Shown: piece by piece, positions 22,301-37,189 of the stretch | Layout of the letters: each line of letters starts with the position of its first letter | Numbering within the stretch: the stretch's first letter is position 1 | Source of the DNA: Megalopta genalis | Lineage: Eukaryota; Arthropoda; Insecta; Hymenoptera; Halictidae | Assembly (NCBI RefSeq): GCF_051020955.1 | Contig: NC_135018.1 | Location: 4,936,814 to 5,000,813, forward strand | Length of the DNA stretch: 64,000 nt | Direction: 5' to 3' | Made by a program: the position numbers and the translations under genes | Notes under the pieces: model-generated | What the model was told of the DNA's origin: nothing | Seen by the model: only the letters and a program-made list of their open reading frames with translations | Database searches by the model: none

Positions 22301-23496
22301 AGAGCATTTGAAAAATGTATTGAAGAATTCGATATGCAAACTTACAAATTTTATGCTATTAAGCAAGCTAGAAGTCACATTTAGCAATTCAGTGTCCCCA
22401 TTTTCGCTGATTTAAATTAAATAGATATGACGAAGAGTAAATATAGATGAGGAAATGAAATAGTAAACGGCGGCGGCGAATCAGATATAGCAAAGATATT
22501 CCAATAGTTAGACGATGAATAAATCTAGGGTTATTGGAAAATTACATTCCAGTAATATAATTAGCAGGTTCAAATCTGAAACAAATAAATGGATAAATTA
22601 TACTTTGCAACAAATTAAAACATGTGTTTTAATTTTCAATAGAAAATATAGACATTGTGACTGGCCAATTTTGTCCAGACAATGAAATCGATCTTGAAAA
22701 ATAATAAAATGTAGCTTACAAGAAGTATAATAAATGAGGAACTTAATTGATATGTTACGTTTTCATTTTATTTTTGATTCGTGTTATATCCATCTTATAA
22801 ACATTCTCGTTTCGTTATCACATTTTTATTGAACTTTTTTTTAAGGAGTCAATATTAAGTTAAGTTCGTTTAATTTATAACAATATTATCATACACAGGA
22901 TGAACAACATAATGTGATTATTTTAACAACCTCTTTCAGCTTTGACAACAGAAAAGAATTTAACGAAAAAAATCGTTTCGATCGAGTAATTATTGTAATG
23001 AATAATAAATTTCTGTTAAGGTGACTGATGTTTTTTCTAAGTAGAAGTGCATATTTTTATCATCATTGCATAACCGTTGAGATCCAGACCAATCAAATGA
23101 TCCGTACATTATGATCTTCATATAACATTGAATATTGAAAATTGAAGAATGCTTATAGTAATGTATGGTATTTCAATGAAGTATTATGAATGTTGTATAA
23201 TTATTTCCATATTGATATCTATTTCGACATATTACATATTAAACATAATGAAGCGATTGTAATTCGAAATAAATGTTAAATACTTGACACTACCGAAAGT
23301 TAATTAATGACGCTTCCATTACATCTATATGAAATTTGAGAATTTCAAAATTAAACGAGATACATATAAAATATGATCGAATATAATCAATGATTTAAAT
23401 TTTTGACATTTGAGTGAATGAGCAGATAAGTATGAATCTGTACGATAAAGGACATTGATAAGAATAAATATTCCAGTCTTAAACCTTTGCACACAC
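19365..23496. other. Long non-coding stretch with GC-richer islands
   Basis: I see no identifiable gene. Islands of higher GC lie at about 19560-19720, 20980-21180 and 21560-22020. The island at 20980 contains TTCAGTCAGTTGCTAG, which includes an arthropod-type initiator (TCAGTT) and could mark a transcription start. Open frames at 21498-21899 (minus) and 21730-21960 (plus) overlap each other and show no motif. Confidence 0.35.
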
Positions 23497-23625
23497 ATAT
23501 TCGAAAGGTGACTCTCGCTCGCTATTTTTTTGTTTGTTGCGGCAGCTCGAGTTGCGGCTCTCGCTCACCACTTATTTTGTCACGGCAACTCGAGGGGTAA
23601 CTTTCGCTCACCATTTGATTTGCCG
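23497..23625. repeat. Degenerate tandem repeat, period about 43 bp
   Basis: About three diverged units are visible: one ending TTTTTTTGTTTGTTG, then CGGCAGCTCGAGTTGCGGCT... from 23540, then CGGCAACTCGAGGGGTAACT... from 23583. They share CTCGCTCACCA/CTTTCGCTCACCA and an AT-rich second half. No coding meaning is apparent. Confidence 0.6.
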
Positions 23626-26600
23626 TAATACGGCGAGCGACGGTGATGTTTATTTGCGTTTGATTTCTGGTGGCGGAAACTATTTTTTGGGGGTCTGGAA
23701 ATACACTTCATCAATTCGTACAAAACAGTAAAAAAGCAAAGTAATGAACGGCTTAGTCATTTGTGATATGTAAAAATTTTAATTGAGCGGAGATTTAACC
23801 TGCTTTATGATATCCATTTGAATGGAAAACTGCATGCCATTCTGACAGGAAATAGAAAGGAAATAGGAGGTCTGCTCTCAACAAAATGAGTCTGGTGAAA
23901 AGTCGGGGATGCATTTTGGCAATTGCTTTATAAAATATCATACTAAACAACAGTATAGCGACTAAAATTTAAGAAATGTTTTCCTTGCGATGTAAATGTA
24001 CACGAAATATTAAAATATGAAAGTTTTATACACTAATTTGTATGTGTAATCATTCTAAGTTAGGGGTCACCAAACTTGCCGTGAAACTTCTTGAAGGGTA
24101 AGGCTGGTTCGCCTGAGCGAAAAAGGCCTCGAGTGCAGTTTTTTTTATGAGAGTGTAGAGTTTTTATCAATGTAATTGAGCAACACATTATTAGAAAAAT
24201 ATCTGGAGAGGAAAATAAATTCTATATAATCGTGTATAACTACAATTAAAACAATGTTTCGAGTTTTATGAGTAGGCGAAAAATCCTCGCAAAGTGAGAG
24301 CGTGATGTATAAGATGATAGAGGCAAGATTTTAGAAAATTGTGCTTCACCTGTAACGTCACGTTTTCCGGTACTCCTGTTCCTTTTTCTCACCAATCATT
24401 CGACCGATTGAGTCGAAATTTTCTGTGCTTTGCTGCTACTGGTACCACATATTTCATTGAATGATTTGTTTTTAAATTCGGCCAATTGACAGCATTATCA
24501 ACATTAAAAGATTATCTACTAAAAATTAATATTTGTTAATTGTAGTATATCCTGGGAAGAAGGAACACGAAGTTTGCTTATTTTCGATATACCATAAAAT
24601 TGTCCATTCACCTGTAAAGATGTGCAACGGAAAATGAGGAAGAATTATTTAAATATAATTCTCGAAACGATTACTGAAATATTTAAATAGTAGAGCAGTA
24701 TTATTTTCAGTAGCGTGCAAAAAAATTGCACGTATCAATTAACTCTTTCAGTACTGACTAAAAAAGAATAATTTAATTAATTTATAACTTTACATTATAC
24801 CCATATTGCACGAATACTATTCAGATCATATTACTTGTACTACATTATATTCATAGTATTAATCGTATAATGATCATAGTAGATCTCTCTCATAACAATG
24901 TGTCTCTCGTTTGTACCACGTACAGATTAAATTAATAGGGTTAAAATAAAGTAAATTACTTGCTGTTCGCTAACGGATACAGTATTTTTGTCAATACTAT
25001 TCCAGAAAAGTCTCGATATCGGTCTGAAGACCGTCATAACATCCGTGTTCAAATTCACTTTGCCTCCAAATCTTCGTTATCATCCGAAAGCTTTCCTATT
25101 CGATTCACCGCAACTTCGCCCTATGATTTATGATGCCAGCCGTTTCTCTGGTAAATCACCATCTTCCATCGTGGTAGAACTTGGCTCGTTCTGCCACCGT
25201 GAACCATTTTCTGCTCGACGACCTTCTCTGTGTCTTCGACAGCGCCACCAATCCTTCTGCCCCTGCTACATATATCCTGAAATGAGGAATTACGTTCTGA
25301 GAGATTCCCCCGCGTTGCCAGTGTGTGGAGTTTCCCTTCAAGGCCACGTTTCTACGACGCGTCGACTTCCCCGAAAGGATCATTTCTACGTATAGTATCT
25401 ATCAAAATGTTACTCGATAATAACTATCTTTGTCACCTGGTATTAAATATGTTTGATGGTGTGGTGCCACCGGAATTTCATTTTACCGAGAATCTTATAT
25501 AGGCTGCTTCATTCTAATTACACAAATGTCTCACGTAGGGCTGGGGATTTGAAATAGCCTGAGACGAAATACTAAAAAATGTCTGGAAGCTAATATTACT
25601 TAAAAATTCTCCTTTGAAGTATTACTTGAAATAGTATTTCAAAGAAGTATGTTTCTTATTTGCTAAATTCTTTGTAGCACTCAAAGCAATAGAAATATTT
25701 ATTTCTATTTGTTGGCTTGCAAAATATTTTTTCTCTAGCTCTGATACTTCAAACTATTCGTTGATATGACAGATGTCTCAAATTTGCAATTTGTTTCATT
25801 TTTGAATGCCTTATGATGGATACAAAATTTGTCTAGATGAGTGATAAATGAAAGATAAATTTTGTGTCTACCATGAAATAATCTTTCTCCATCTAAAACA
25901 GAACAACTTTTATTTGCCACATGTGTTTTTTGAATAGCTAATAATTAATAGTTAACTGGGCGGAGTAATTAAAATGAGACATTCTGTACAATTTCCTCCA
26001 TTTTATACATGACTAAATATAACATGAAGAAGTTAATACAAAACATAAAAAAGAATATAAACATTATCTATGTTCGCTAATTTTGTAGAGTCACTCAATA
26101 AATTATTTTTGGACTTTTATGATAAATATATTCTTCTATATATCCAAATTTATAATGCAATTAGGAAGGTTGGAAATAAACGTATAATTTTTTTAATTCT
26201 CTTTCAGAGATATTTTTCTCAATATCAGACTTTTTAGTATTTTAAGGAGATTGTGGTTTTATTAAAATGTGATGACGTACAGTAAGTTCTCCGAAACTTT
26301 TCCGTTCACTAGTAGGATTCCATTCATGTAAACAATTAAGCATTATCAATAAAGCAATTTATACAACAATGGACCAAGTGCGTTACGAAGCAAAAAGGCT
26401 CAACTGAAAACTAGAATTATCGCAACCGCCATATTTCGATTGCAAACGATTACACGCGTCGTGATGTTATCGCAGCGAACTTGAAATCGGATCCATCGAT
26501 CCTATCGCGTCTCTTCTTAGCATAGATGCCACGGTAACATACGTTACACGCGCGGATGATTTTAACGTGCGGCCTCTGCATAAATCGAGACCGGGAGTTA

Positions 26601-27299
26601 TCGTGCAGCTCACACCCTTCGAACGTTCGCACGGATGAAGCGAAAAAGGAGGGAGGAAAACGTCTTATCTAGCAAGAGAAACAAGTCAGGTGGGAAGGAC
26701 TGTTCCGATGGAGGGCTGAACAGGTCCCATGGAATCACACAGCCCGTCGAAACACGGCATAATAATTTATAGTGACATAATAATTCAAAGAACTCCCGCT
26801 GAATAGAGCGAAAATTCACTTCCATGCTCATTCCCAATGTTCGGCAGTCTGCGCGTTTCAAGATCCATGTAAAGTTCGGTGCAATACCGCGATTCTTGTT
26901 CTTGCATCTCCTCTAACGTAATTTTTTCTTTAGCGTATAAACGTTGCATACCTTGTTACGTATGGAGGACGAATACTTCTTTATTTCGAATAATTCTTTA
27001 TTCGAGATGTTATTGATTTCCTTTTCATTGCGTGATTTCTTAGATTCTGATTTCAGGTAATTTCAGATCCTGATTAATCTAGGACAAGAATAAGCCGACA
27101 CATAATTTGCCATTTTCGTAAACACTGATTGTTTACGAAGATATTTCACGTCTAATCTTTATGATTTCATTCTTACAATAGGAACGTATTGCAGCTATAC
27201 ATAAGCTACTAAAGTGCTATGTCAAAATAAATAGAATCTTTGAAACATTCCTTTACATAACAATCTCAAGAAATACTATTTGATTTTATTACTAATAAT
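23626..27299. other. Non-coding stretch; hAT-like end at 24064 and GC islands
   Basis: TTAGGGGTCACCAAACTTGC at about 24062-24081 resembles a hAT MITE terminus, but no partner end was found. GC-richer islands at about 24990-25390 and 26400-26900 hold ORFs of 60-135 codons on both strands. None has a recognisable domain and the two strands compete, so I do not call genes. Confidence 0.35.
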
Positions 27300-27319
27300 T
27301 ATATATATATATATATATA
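27300..27319. repeat. (AT)n microsatellite
   Basis: A run of about ten AT dinucleotides. Similar shorter runs lie at about 861-876, 29305-29318, 31519-31532 and 41530-41548. Confidence 0.9.
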
Positions 27320-30300
27320 GACTGTGGGTTTTATGCATTTATGACATAAAATCTGCTGTTTATTACTTATCCTCTGTGAATATAAAGCTATCTAAAAAAA
27401 CATCTAGTAATAGAAGCTATTTCGTGTTAAAATATTAATAATGACCAGTCTTGTAGTGTTCGAAAGACCTCGAACACGAAACTCTGTAAAATCTGGATCC
27501 GCCTGCTCATTGCGGCAAACCGTTCACTTCGATACGCATCCGTTGTTGCAACGTACTTGGAAGTCGTTCCGACAAAACTGTGTGGTGGTAAGAGGAACGC
27601 AGGCGTATAGTTCGGTGAGCCCTCTTTACGACACGCTATTCGGCAGGCGAAATGCGTTCACGATCGTGTTTCGCGGCTCGGAAATACACGAAAGAACGAC
27701 GATAAGGGGACGAGACAAGAAGGGAACGGAAACCCGTCCCGTGGATCTATGTAGATAGCGTAAAAGCTCTAAAAGGGTTGCAACCCGCGGCTTAGGCTGC
27801 CGGTAGAACTTCAGGAATCTTGCCAATTGCACTGGTGGATCGCAAGCGGAAAGTCTGGAAGCTTTTATTGGCCACGTACACTTACAAATAAGCCAGTGAC
27901 GAGTTGTAACTTTCGCCCCGGTTGCGAATTCCTTTAGCAGAACAAAGCGAATCTGTGTTTCACAGGAAAGTCATAAAAAAGGGTAGAGGACCGATGGGAA
28001 CGTAGTATAGTGGTACGAATTCATGGCGTGTGACCATCTTGAGGGCAGTATTAGTATTGTCGTTGCCATTTTGGGAAAACTATTTTCTCCGTATATGTCC
28101 CCGTGTCTCCCGGAACTTTATGTTTATTAGACTTTATAGAGTTCCGGGAGTGGAGTGTATGGTATGCGAAGTAACAGAAAACTTTTGATCGAAATACTTG
28201 GTCGGGTTGTATCTTATTAGCACCGGGCCGATTTATATGGCGCTAAGAAACTTGTAATGCTGGCGAAATAATACATTTATTTGGTCGTTCCGTAAGTTCG
28301 TGTCCCGAATACGTTTGTATCCGTCGTGATTTGTTTAATCAACACGGTTAGATTAGCGACCAAAGTATATGTATAACTGGGTTCCGAAGGGGTAGAATTA
28401 GGACAGCATTTTATCTGTTACGCAGTGAAAAATTGTGGGCGAGACGCATATTTATTTTCGGCACAACACATACTTGTGTTTCTCTCACTTTCGTCTCGTC
28501 GAGACAACTATGACGCTTAACGCATTTCTGTCGCTGGAGCTGTCTGAGGATTGTCATCCGAATTATCAGATAAGATCCTTGCGCACGGGCTGACTGTCAG
28601 CTCGACCTCAAAGCTCAGGCTATATCCTAGCATTATTGTTCAACAGCTTGTCCGTACGGGCAGTGATTTTCAGTCCCGAGCAAACACCGATCGGCGGTCT
28701 CTAGGCCCCACTCCCGAGGGTAATGGTGCCACTTCCTTAGCTCGTCGTGGGATACCCCATCAGTAACGACACATTATTTGGCTAAAGATGGACAGAGATT
28801 GACTGTGGATTATGTCAAGATTAAGTGCGGATAGAATGAACATCGCACGATCGGTATATAATGGCTATGTATGCGAGTGAGAGAGGAAAGATGGCATGAA
28901 AACGTAAACACTTCGCTCTTTCTTTTCTCACATCTCCACTTCACTAAGACGCTTGTCCGTAGCTTTACCCTTAGCCCGCAGCTTTGCCTCGTACCTTTAC
29001 CCCATAGCTTTGCCCTTTTTCGCTGTGTGGCCTGTTGAACAGCTCCGCTAGCGTGACTCTCAAACTTTTAAAAATTGTTTATCACACCTTCAAGACCAGC
29101 GCCCAAGGATTAATGATCCCAGGTTGCCAAATGTTTCATGGATCCATCCCATCAGGGGTCAGTACCTATAGAAGGCAATCACCCAGACTATATTGCCTTT
29201 AGTAGCTAATGACACGAGAAGTCCAGGTCCAAATGATACAAATATTTGCATGAACGATACAAAGTGTCTAAACTTGAATTATTTCTAAACCTTGTGTGGG
29301 GCTATATATATATATATAATTATACATGTATAATTAGAGAATATGTTAGACCGTATTGAATTTTGATAAATTAAACTTAATTATGCAGTCTTAATAACAT
29401 TAATACATAGGTTAATACTGACTAAACATGTCGGTTGTGGTAAATGATAATTGGGTAACGAACTGTTTAAATATATGGAGTGCATTCGGAGCACACTGTA
29501 CACGTATCGATGTTTGCCTTTTTCTATTGTACCTGGAAACCGTATTCGTGAAACGTCACGAAACTAATTATCAATGGTAAACCTTAAGGGGGGATCGATT
29601 TACTTCCTCTTCATTCCACATACATGTATATACTTCATTACACAATGTACTGTGGTTATAATTTTCAACGTATTGGCTATATCACTTATCAATCATTTTA
29701 CTATCAAACTTGTGATCGACGATTGATGCTAAATGTATGTCGAATGTAGCTCTTACTTTTTTAAGAAAGAAAAATACAAGATCAATTGATGATTGACATT
29801 TTTATTTTAAACACATTCACAACAATCATTTAAAGTTGCATCAATTAGATCAATCAAAAGTGTATTTAGAATTATTATAAAGGACAATTTACTTAATGTT
29901 GTATTATATTGAAAGTATCTGCAATAAAAGCTGGTTTTGTGCTCACAAAATTTGTAGCTGTCAATTACAGTTACCTTCGAATATGGTCAGCTAAAATTAT
30001 AAGTCTATATAAATATATGTGCGTATTAATGTCTGAATTGAAAGGAATTTCCAGTCGACTTTTTCTCGATGATGATCGAGTAAACATTAGAGAGATATAA
30101 CATCTATTGCAAGGGCTTTTCATCGTTCCAGCGTTTGTATATGTATGTATGTATGTATAAGGTATACATAACGATGAAATCGGACCTGCTACGCAATTTT
30201 CCGCTATGATAAATTGTACGAACATCATCTTCGTTGGCCAAAGATCAATAGAATATGGAAACTGTTTTTACATTTTCTTATATGCCATAGTTAAAGTTTT

Positions 30301-31560
30301 GACTTTATGACGCAAGATGAGCATTCGCAAAGTTCATTTATAATTAATTGAATAATTTTCTCACGCTCATATTTATTTAACTTTCGGAATCAGATAATGG
30401 CTTAAACAACATTCTCGAGAAAGCTTTTGTTATACGGTACAATAGATTTTTATGTTTTTCTGCAATAATAAATGTAACAGTGGGTTATACATTTTCAGGG
30501 AAAACTGTGTGTTTTCTTTGTCATCAATGTTATCTTCTATTAATAATCGTTGTTGCTTGCTACATATGCTCTGTAAATTACGCTCTTTATACTATATGTA
30601 TATACATATACACGAATCTATGCTGGACTATTTCGATGATCAAGTTCTTGTAATTACTCTTCCTACGATATTATTAATTTTACATCTTAATCAGAAATAA
30701 TTTATTTTCACTCCCAATATATTTTCCCTGACGTTTCATTACTGAAAGAAATGACCACGTACGCTATTATCCACGGTGAAAACTGCAGATGTACTACGGG
30801 GAATACGTGGACGTTAAACAACTCTGCCCTTTGACTCGAGTATGAGATCCTGTAATCTGTTCTTCTAGAATAACCGTTGGGCAGAAACGTTCGCCTTTCT
30901 AAATTAGGTTGCATAATTTAGGCTCCCTTCTCAGTAACACCAACCACAAAAAAGGTCTTCTTTCTCGATGATCAATTTGATTTTGAACAATGTATTATAA
31001 TTTGCTGATTGATTTCTTGGCCCATTTCTCTACAGCTAATTCTGGATTTATCTCTCGTTGACCTTTTTTTTTGTAGAACGGCCTACTTTTCTTTAAACAT
31101 TAGTATATTGTAAATTCAAGCGACATCTGCAACAGAAGAAAAAATTAAAAGTAAACTTAAAAAACTTTTCATACAAGAGGAATTGCTTGGTATGTTTAAG
31201 ATCATCGAATTCTCGCTGTCCTGAAAGATGACGCACGATTTACATGTATAAAAATAATCATTTGTGTGAACTAATAGATTATTAACTTTTTTGGAAGGTG
31301 GATTTGCAAAACTCTCGATACAAACAGTCCAAATCATGACTTAGGAAAGAAAAGACAATAATAACGTTGAACAGTTTTCCAATGATCTGAAATTGTTTAT
31401 AGAATATATGTATTACAGTAAGAGATGTTTTACTTTGATATGTATTATACAACCAATTTTAATAAAATATAAATAATGATTAAATATAACCAATTTTGAT
31501 AAAAACATACTGTTGAGGATATATATATATATCTTGATAACGAGTCTTCGTTACTGCAAT
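27320..31560. other. Non-coding stretch; GC island 27440-28030
   Basis: The island 27440-28030 contains a 105-codon ATG-started frame (27441-27758) with no recognisable domain. About 28480-29200 is another island of mixed composition, with a degenerate run of AGCTTTACCC/AGCTTTGCCC motifs (28960-29015). A (TATG)n run lies at about 30137-30158. No gene is supported. Confidence 0.35.
28107..28150. repeat. Perfect 11-bp stem-loop
   Basis: CTCCCGGAACT (28107-28117) is exactly complementary to AGTTCCGGGAG (28140-28150) across a 22-nt loop. The role is unknown: a small structured RNA, a terminator-like hairpin or chance. Confidence 0.4.
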
Positions 31561-34500
31561 GTTATTTCAGTGACGGAAAAAAAATATAGTCACAAATTGG
31601 GTAGCCACTCGAGAGTTGTGTTTTTCATTGTTGAAAAACAATGTGTCGCAGCGAGGCAACGCGTGGCCGTGTCGATAAAGTTTTGAAATTGGATGAAAAG
31701 GGGAAGACGGTAATCCCGATGGAAGATTTAACTGTCGCTAGAAATAGTTGGTCAACCGCCACAGACGCTTCACCTTGTCGTTTGCTTCTCCAAGCCCCAA
31801 AGGAAATTATAAATTGGACAGTTTGCTATTGCTGCCTCTTCCCCGAGGGCGAACGAACGTCGGAGAACACGCGGAATTACAACTGCCGATCTTCCTTCAA
31901 TTAGAACTTCATTTGCGACTCTGTGCTTGTTGTTTCCGCTAAGTTACAGATTTACTTTATTGGCTCGCGCTCTGCCTGTCATCGGAACTGTGTAATCAGC
32001 CAAGCATGTGGATTACAGTCTGTGTTTTAATCGCAATCGGATCTTACCTTCATTTGCACCCAGTTCAACGCTGGTTTTACAAACAAACTTTATTATATAG
32101 AGTGTCTCAGCTGATGTTAATAATCTCTGCTATATATCTTTACAATTTACGATGACACCACAGTTTCTCTTCTAATATTTCTCCATAATTACCAGCAAGA
32201 GTATTCCAAGGTCATTACTGCTTTTTCTAACTAACATACTTGTGTGTATATTTTTTATATTTAAAATATTTTTCGAGAAATGAACTAACCTTTAATATCT
32301 TAAATTGAACGGTTTTTAACTTTCTATATTATATGAAAGCGGGTATCAAGCGAATTTATCCATGTGCTCATACAGTGCCATACTAGGGTTATAAGATGGC
32401 AAACACAAAAGGAATATTTTAAAGAACACGTGTTTCCAAAAATTTCTTATATCTGAAGCATGTTCATTAATATATACGATTAGTCAAAGGTATGAAAAAT
32501 GTAGTTCGTAGAGCAGAAATGTGACAGAAAGTATAATTAATATTATATAATCCTAACGTAAGTTAAATTTTCTGTTACTAAATAAATTGATTTTGTTTTA
32601 TCTAATTTGACTGTAGCCATTAGAAATAAAGAGCTTCTAAATCTTATTGGAAGTTTCTGTATACATATTGAATTAACTGAATGAATCGTCGTTGATACTA
32701 TTGATCGCTGATCGGAAGCAATTTTCTTAATAACCTACATCTTTTCTGCAACGTGCCGTAGTGACATTTAAAACGGCGCAATTCGACGCTACGGTCAATT
32801 ATGTATCGGAAGTAAAATTGGCTTTTGGCTGTTTGGGAAACAACTGCGAGCTTCAGTCGTGCGGGAATTAATGGCTTTGTCGTATTCCCGTACGAAATTG
32901 CAGGGGACGAAAAAAAACGAAAAAAATGGAGAAATGGGATTACGAAACGGCGAACGCCTCTACCGTACTGTTACCAATTGCTCTTAATCGAGCTTATTAT
33001 CTATCGATCCGTTCGCGTTGGTTGTGCGCGAAAAAGGTACCGCAGGAGGTTCCGTGATGCCGTACGTGCATTCGTGACGATAATTGCGTACAATTTAGAA
33101 TGCCATGAATTGAAAATGCTATGCGACTACTATCTTTCGAAAACGCCATAAATTGAGGGGGGTTGATAGGCAATTACGAATTTCCCCCTGATTTATTCGT
33201 ATCGCATATTTCTTACAAAGTACATAGACCATCGCGTTTTCATAGCTATCGGTAATTACGAAATTAATTGGTGTAATGGATTGAAAGCTCAGATAATAAA
33301 TATGCAGAATGAAGCGCGGATGAATGAAACAATTTTTCGGTCAATGGCTGCACGCTATTATGTAGGTCACATGAAAATATGTCGTTATTTACTTTCATTT
33401 TTATCAAGCTGTGAGGATCCAATTTAATTGGATGTCCATTATTTCCTCAAATTGTAATATGGAGGCTGCGCATATATCATGTATAATAGAATTGTAAATT
33501 AGACAAATGTTACGTCTAAATGATTTTTTCACTTCCTTCTTACATTTGAATAACGTTATCCCATTTTTTTCTGCAAGAAAATACATTTTTTGTTTATGGA
33601 TTAATTGTCTTTTTCTCAAATTTTCGGTTTCATAGGCACTATACGTATATACACGCGTGCACTTCGTGTCGTAGTTAACAAACTGAAAAAAATCACTCTT
33701 TTATTTCTCCACTCTTGCTTCCTCTTCGTTATCTGTCCGGCCTGCGAACGCTTTTATTTGAATTGCGACCGCGTTCAACCGCAATTATAATGTTAGTGAC
33801 TCTCGACAGAAAAACGAATTATTACTGTCATTGTTTTAATACGCGGCATAGACAATTTCGTTAATTTCCGCTTATTAATGGAAGGGGGTCGTAAATGAAA
33901 TTTATCCGAGCGACAGAAGCGTCGCGTACTATCATGGCCCCCTTTGCCATTCCTTTACACTCTCTTTATTGGACTGTCGCAAAAACTGCCAATATTCCTT
34001 TACTGATATTTTTACTCGTTGTCAGTGCAACGACAAATGAAAATTTGTTTAGGCATTTTATTAGTATTGTGCATCAGATTTCAATCTTAAAATGGTTATC
34101 ATGAAGGCAATTCTGGGGCAAATTGTTATGGTTCTTCATATGTGTAGTGTTCCTCAAAATTTCTTATAAAAACTTTTTTTTATTCCAAATTACTAAAGAA
34201 GATTTAGAATAACAGAGAAGATATATTCAAGTCTAATTGATGCACTATGAAGATTCGTACGTTCTAAAATTCACTGGTAAATTTAAATATAAATATATTA
34301 TTGACAATATTAAATGTATATGTATACATATAACAAATTGTAAAATAACAAAAAGAAATACATCTTTAAAAGTCATTTCATACCAACTAAAGTAGAATGA
34401 TGATAAAAATATGTTCATATTTTGTTGTGAATTTGTACATGAGCTTGAAAAATCGAAAAAGATGTGTTTGAATGGAAAAACATGAATCATGGTATCGACC

Positions 34501-37189
34501 ATTCAAAACCAAACAATTTTTGAAACAAAACACACTGCATGCATAATTCTTAAGGCTGATGCTCGCTGATTAATATAGACGCTTCAATATCGAACTGTGC
34601 AATTCAAGAGTGGAAAATTTAGATTCCCAAAAGACTAAGCTACGCGTGGAAATGTCCACTGCTTGGTTATTTTTGAGATATTTACAATATTCGATCAGCG
34701 TAGTGTCAATCTCGTGAGCATGATGTATTTTTAGTCGCGAAATCAATTGACATTGCCAGTTCTGCAAATCCTATTTCTAAACAGCTAAAAGCTTACTGAT
34801 CTTTCTCGACGTAAATGGACATTGACCGCTCTTAGCACATTCCACAAAACTAGACAGAGAAGGCAAGTAAAGAATCATGGTAAGATCATTTTCAAAATTG
34901 TTCCCTCACAGTTTGTGAAACCTGCGCACTAATAACATACGTTTCAGAGAGACAATCATTACTTCGATATACAATGAAAGAAAAAGGTATTTACACAATA
35001 TCGGTTTTTTTTTAGAAACTTCAACACAGTTTTCGACATAATTCTAGTTATGAACTCAAAATTATTTGCACTAGATTATGCAATGAGAATTTACCTTTTC
35101 ATGTAAAACATTAGAATTATTTCGTGCAATCCATTAGAAAATAAAAATAATGCAAATTTTGTGATAGTACTAAACATAGTATTGTCAACTGATAGTAAAA
35201 ATAGTGAAACCAGCAGCATGCAGAAACTGCTAGCAAATTTTCTTGATCACGGCTGATTAAAGATTATTCAAACTCATCAATATCGAATTGGCAGAAGCAC
35301 ATTTTATTATTATCCGCGAAACCAGACACCTGAATAAGATTTTCATTCCCCGTTAAACCCATTTTACGATACAATTTCAACAAAAATTTTATGATCGAGA
35401 AACAAATGATATGAAAGCAGAATCGCTACAAACTAGGCTAATTTAATTTTAGATTTAACGTATGGACAAGGAGTCCAACCAGCGCAGCGTGGGGATTTCT
35501 CGTGAAAATGCTTTGCAATAATATCTTTATCGGATTGGCACAGAAAACGATTGGTCGTAAAACGAATGAGGTTTTCATATCGACACAGCAATCGTCAATT
35601 TTTGTGGGGCAAATCTTTATGGAAAATCGAAAATATATACTTTTACGATTAAGTTTGCCACGAATATCGTAAAATTTCTGAAATTATCGATCTACATTTT
35701 TCAAAAGTAATTTACTATGCATCAAGAATTATTATGTTGTAGATCGATATTTAATTTTGAACATTGAATATTTCAAATCTTTTGTTATTTTTATTCTGTT
35801 TTAAAAGGCTGTATTCTATGAAAGAAAATGGTACTTTGCATTCGAACCTACCTAGTAATACGTAAAACAAACTAATTAACCAATACTACATAAAACAAAT
35901 TATACTATGCACTACTATGTGTACATAGTCGAATTATATGTATTTAATTTCATGCATTGAACATTCCAAATCTTCTAATATTTTTATCCCGGGTTAAACA
36001 AAAATTTTCCTGTGAAAGGAATTGCTGTCATATAGTAAAATCTTGTATAGTAAAATTTCATAAACATATGCATCCCTTCTGAGCTTTATGTTATCCAAAC
36101 GAAAAATTGTTTCTACTCCTTTTTTAAAAAAAAAAAAGTAGAGAAACAATAGTCAATGTAAAGTGATGGAATTGCAAAGTAATAAAACGAAGTTATTTAC
36201 TGTTTTAGTCATTGATGGCAGGTAAAAGCGTATTGGCGACAGGTGTCTGAAACTACGATAAGGCTCTCATGAATGCAGGTGGGCTACAGCTGTGATTTAC
36301 TATATCTGCATTATACGCGAGTATGCAGATTACTTTTATTGACGGGAAGTTTGAAGGCAGTGGTTTCTTGATGCATTATGGATGGGTGACGAGACATCTC
36401 GTGATTTGTATCTAATTCTAGAAGATATGAATTTATACGCGGCACATACAGTAGCTTTAAAGAATATTTGATCACTAAAATTTTAATCTTTAAAAAATTG
36501 TTAATAATATATGCTATGTTAACGTGCTATGTCTTTAACTGGAAATACTTTCCGATATATTGTACATGAGGGCTGTGAAGGCTGATGCAAGTGCAGGTTA
36601 GTAATTTAGTAGAACGACGGCTAATTAAATGTGAATATTAAATTATTTCTACCTTTAATTAACGAAATGAACTCCGTAATGTATCTAGGTAAAATATCTC
36701 TCTGTCGATTCTAAGTACCACTGAGGAATGGCAATATGCATTTGCATTTGTAAGAGACCAAAGGCTTTAAAAGTGTTTATTAACGTTTGTGCATATCATT
36801 TTAATAACTTAGCTTGTGTTAGCATAGACGTGGAAACAGAAAATGTGCGCAAAAAAAATCTAAATTAATTTTTATCATTATTAATTATTAATTTTTATTT
36901 TATATTATTATTAATTATCTAAATTATCACACGTAAAAAGGGATTTGATCATTTTTATAAATTATACTAATTAAATCATTATTCTTCATGTCAGAACATA
37001 CTGTAATCACTAAAAATTCTTTTAATTGATTGTAAACATAGTTGAACACAAACTAAAAGAAAAGATGTTAATTCAAGTAGTAAAGGAATAAACAGTACTT
37101 GGTGGGGGCGATATAACAATTCAAAGCCACTGTATCTGCGACCAAGATCGTAGGAGCAGCCTATATATTAATTAATGATAGCTTTCGTC
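31561..37189. other. AT-rich non-coding stretch
   Basis: No gene identified. Open frames (for example 32825-33151 and 33404-33619) lack recognisable motifs. A poly(A)-rich tract sits at about 36124-36138. Confidence 0.4.

Noticed and set aside
28002..28014. GTAGTATAGTGGT, resembling the D-arm of a tRNA
   Set aside because: No matching T-arm or acceptor stem follows at the right distance.
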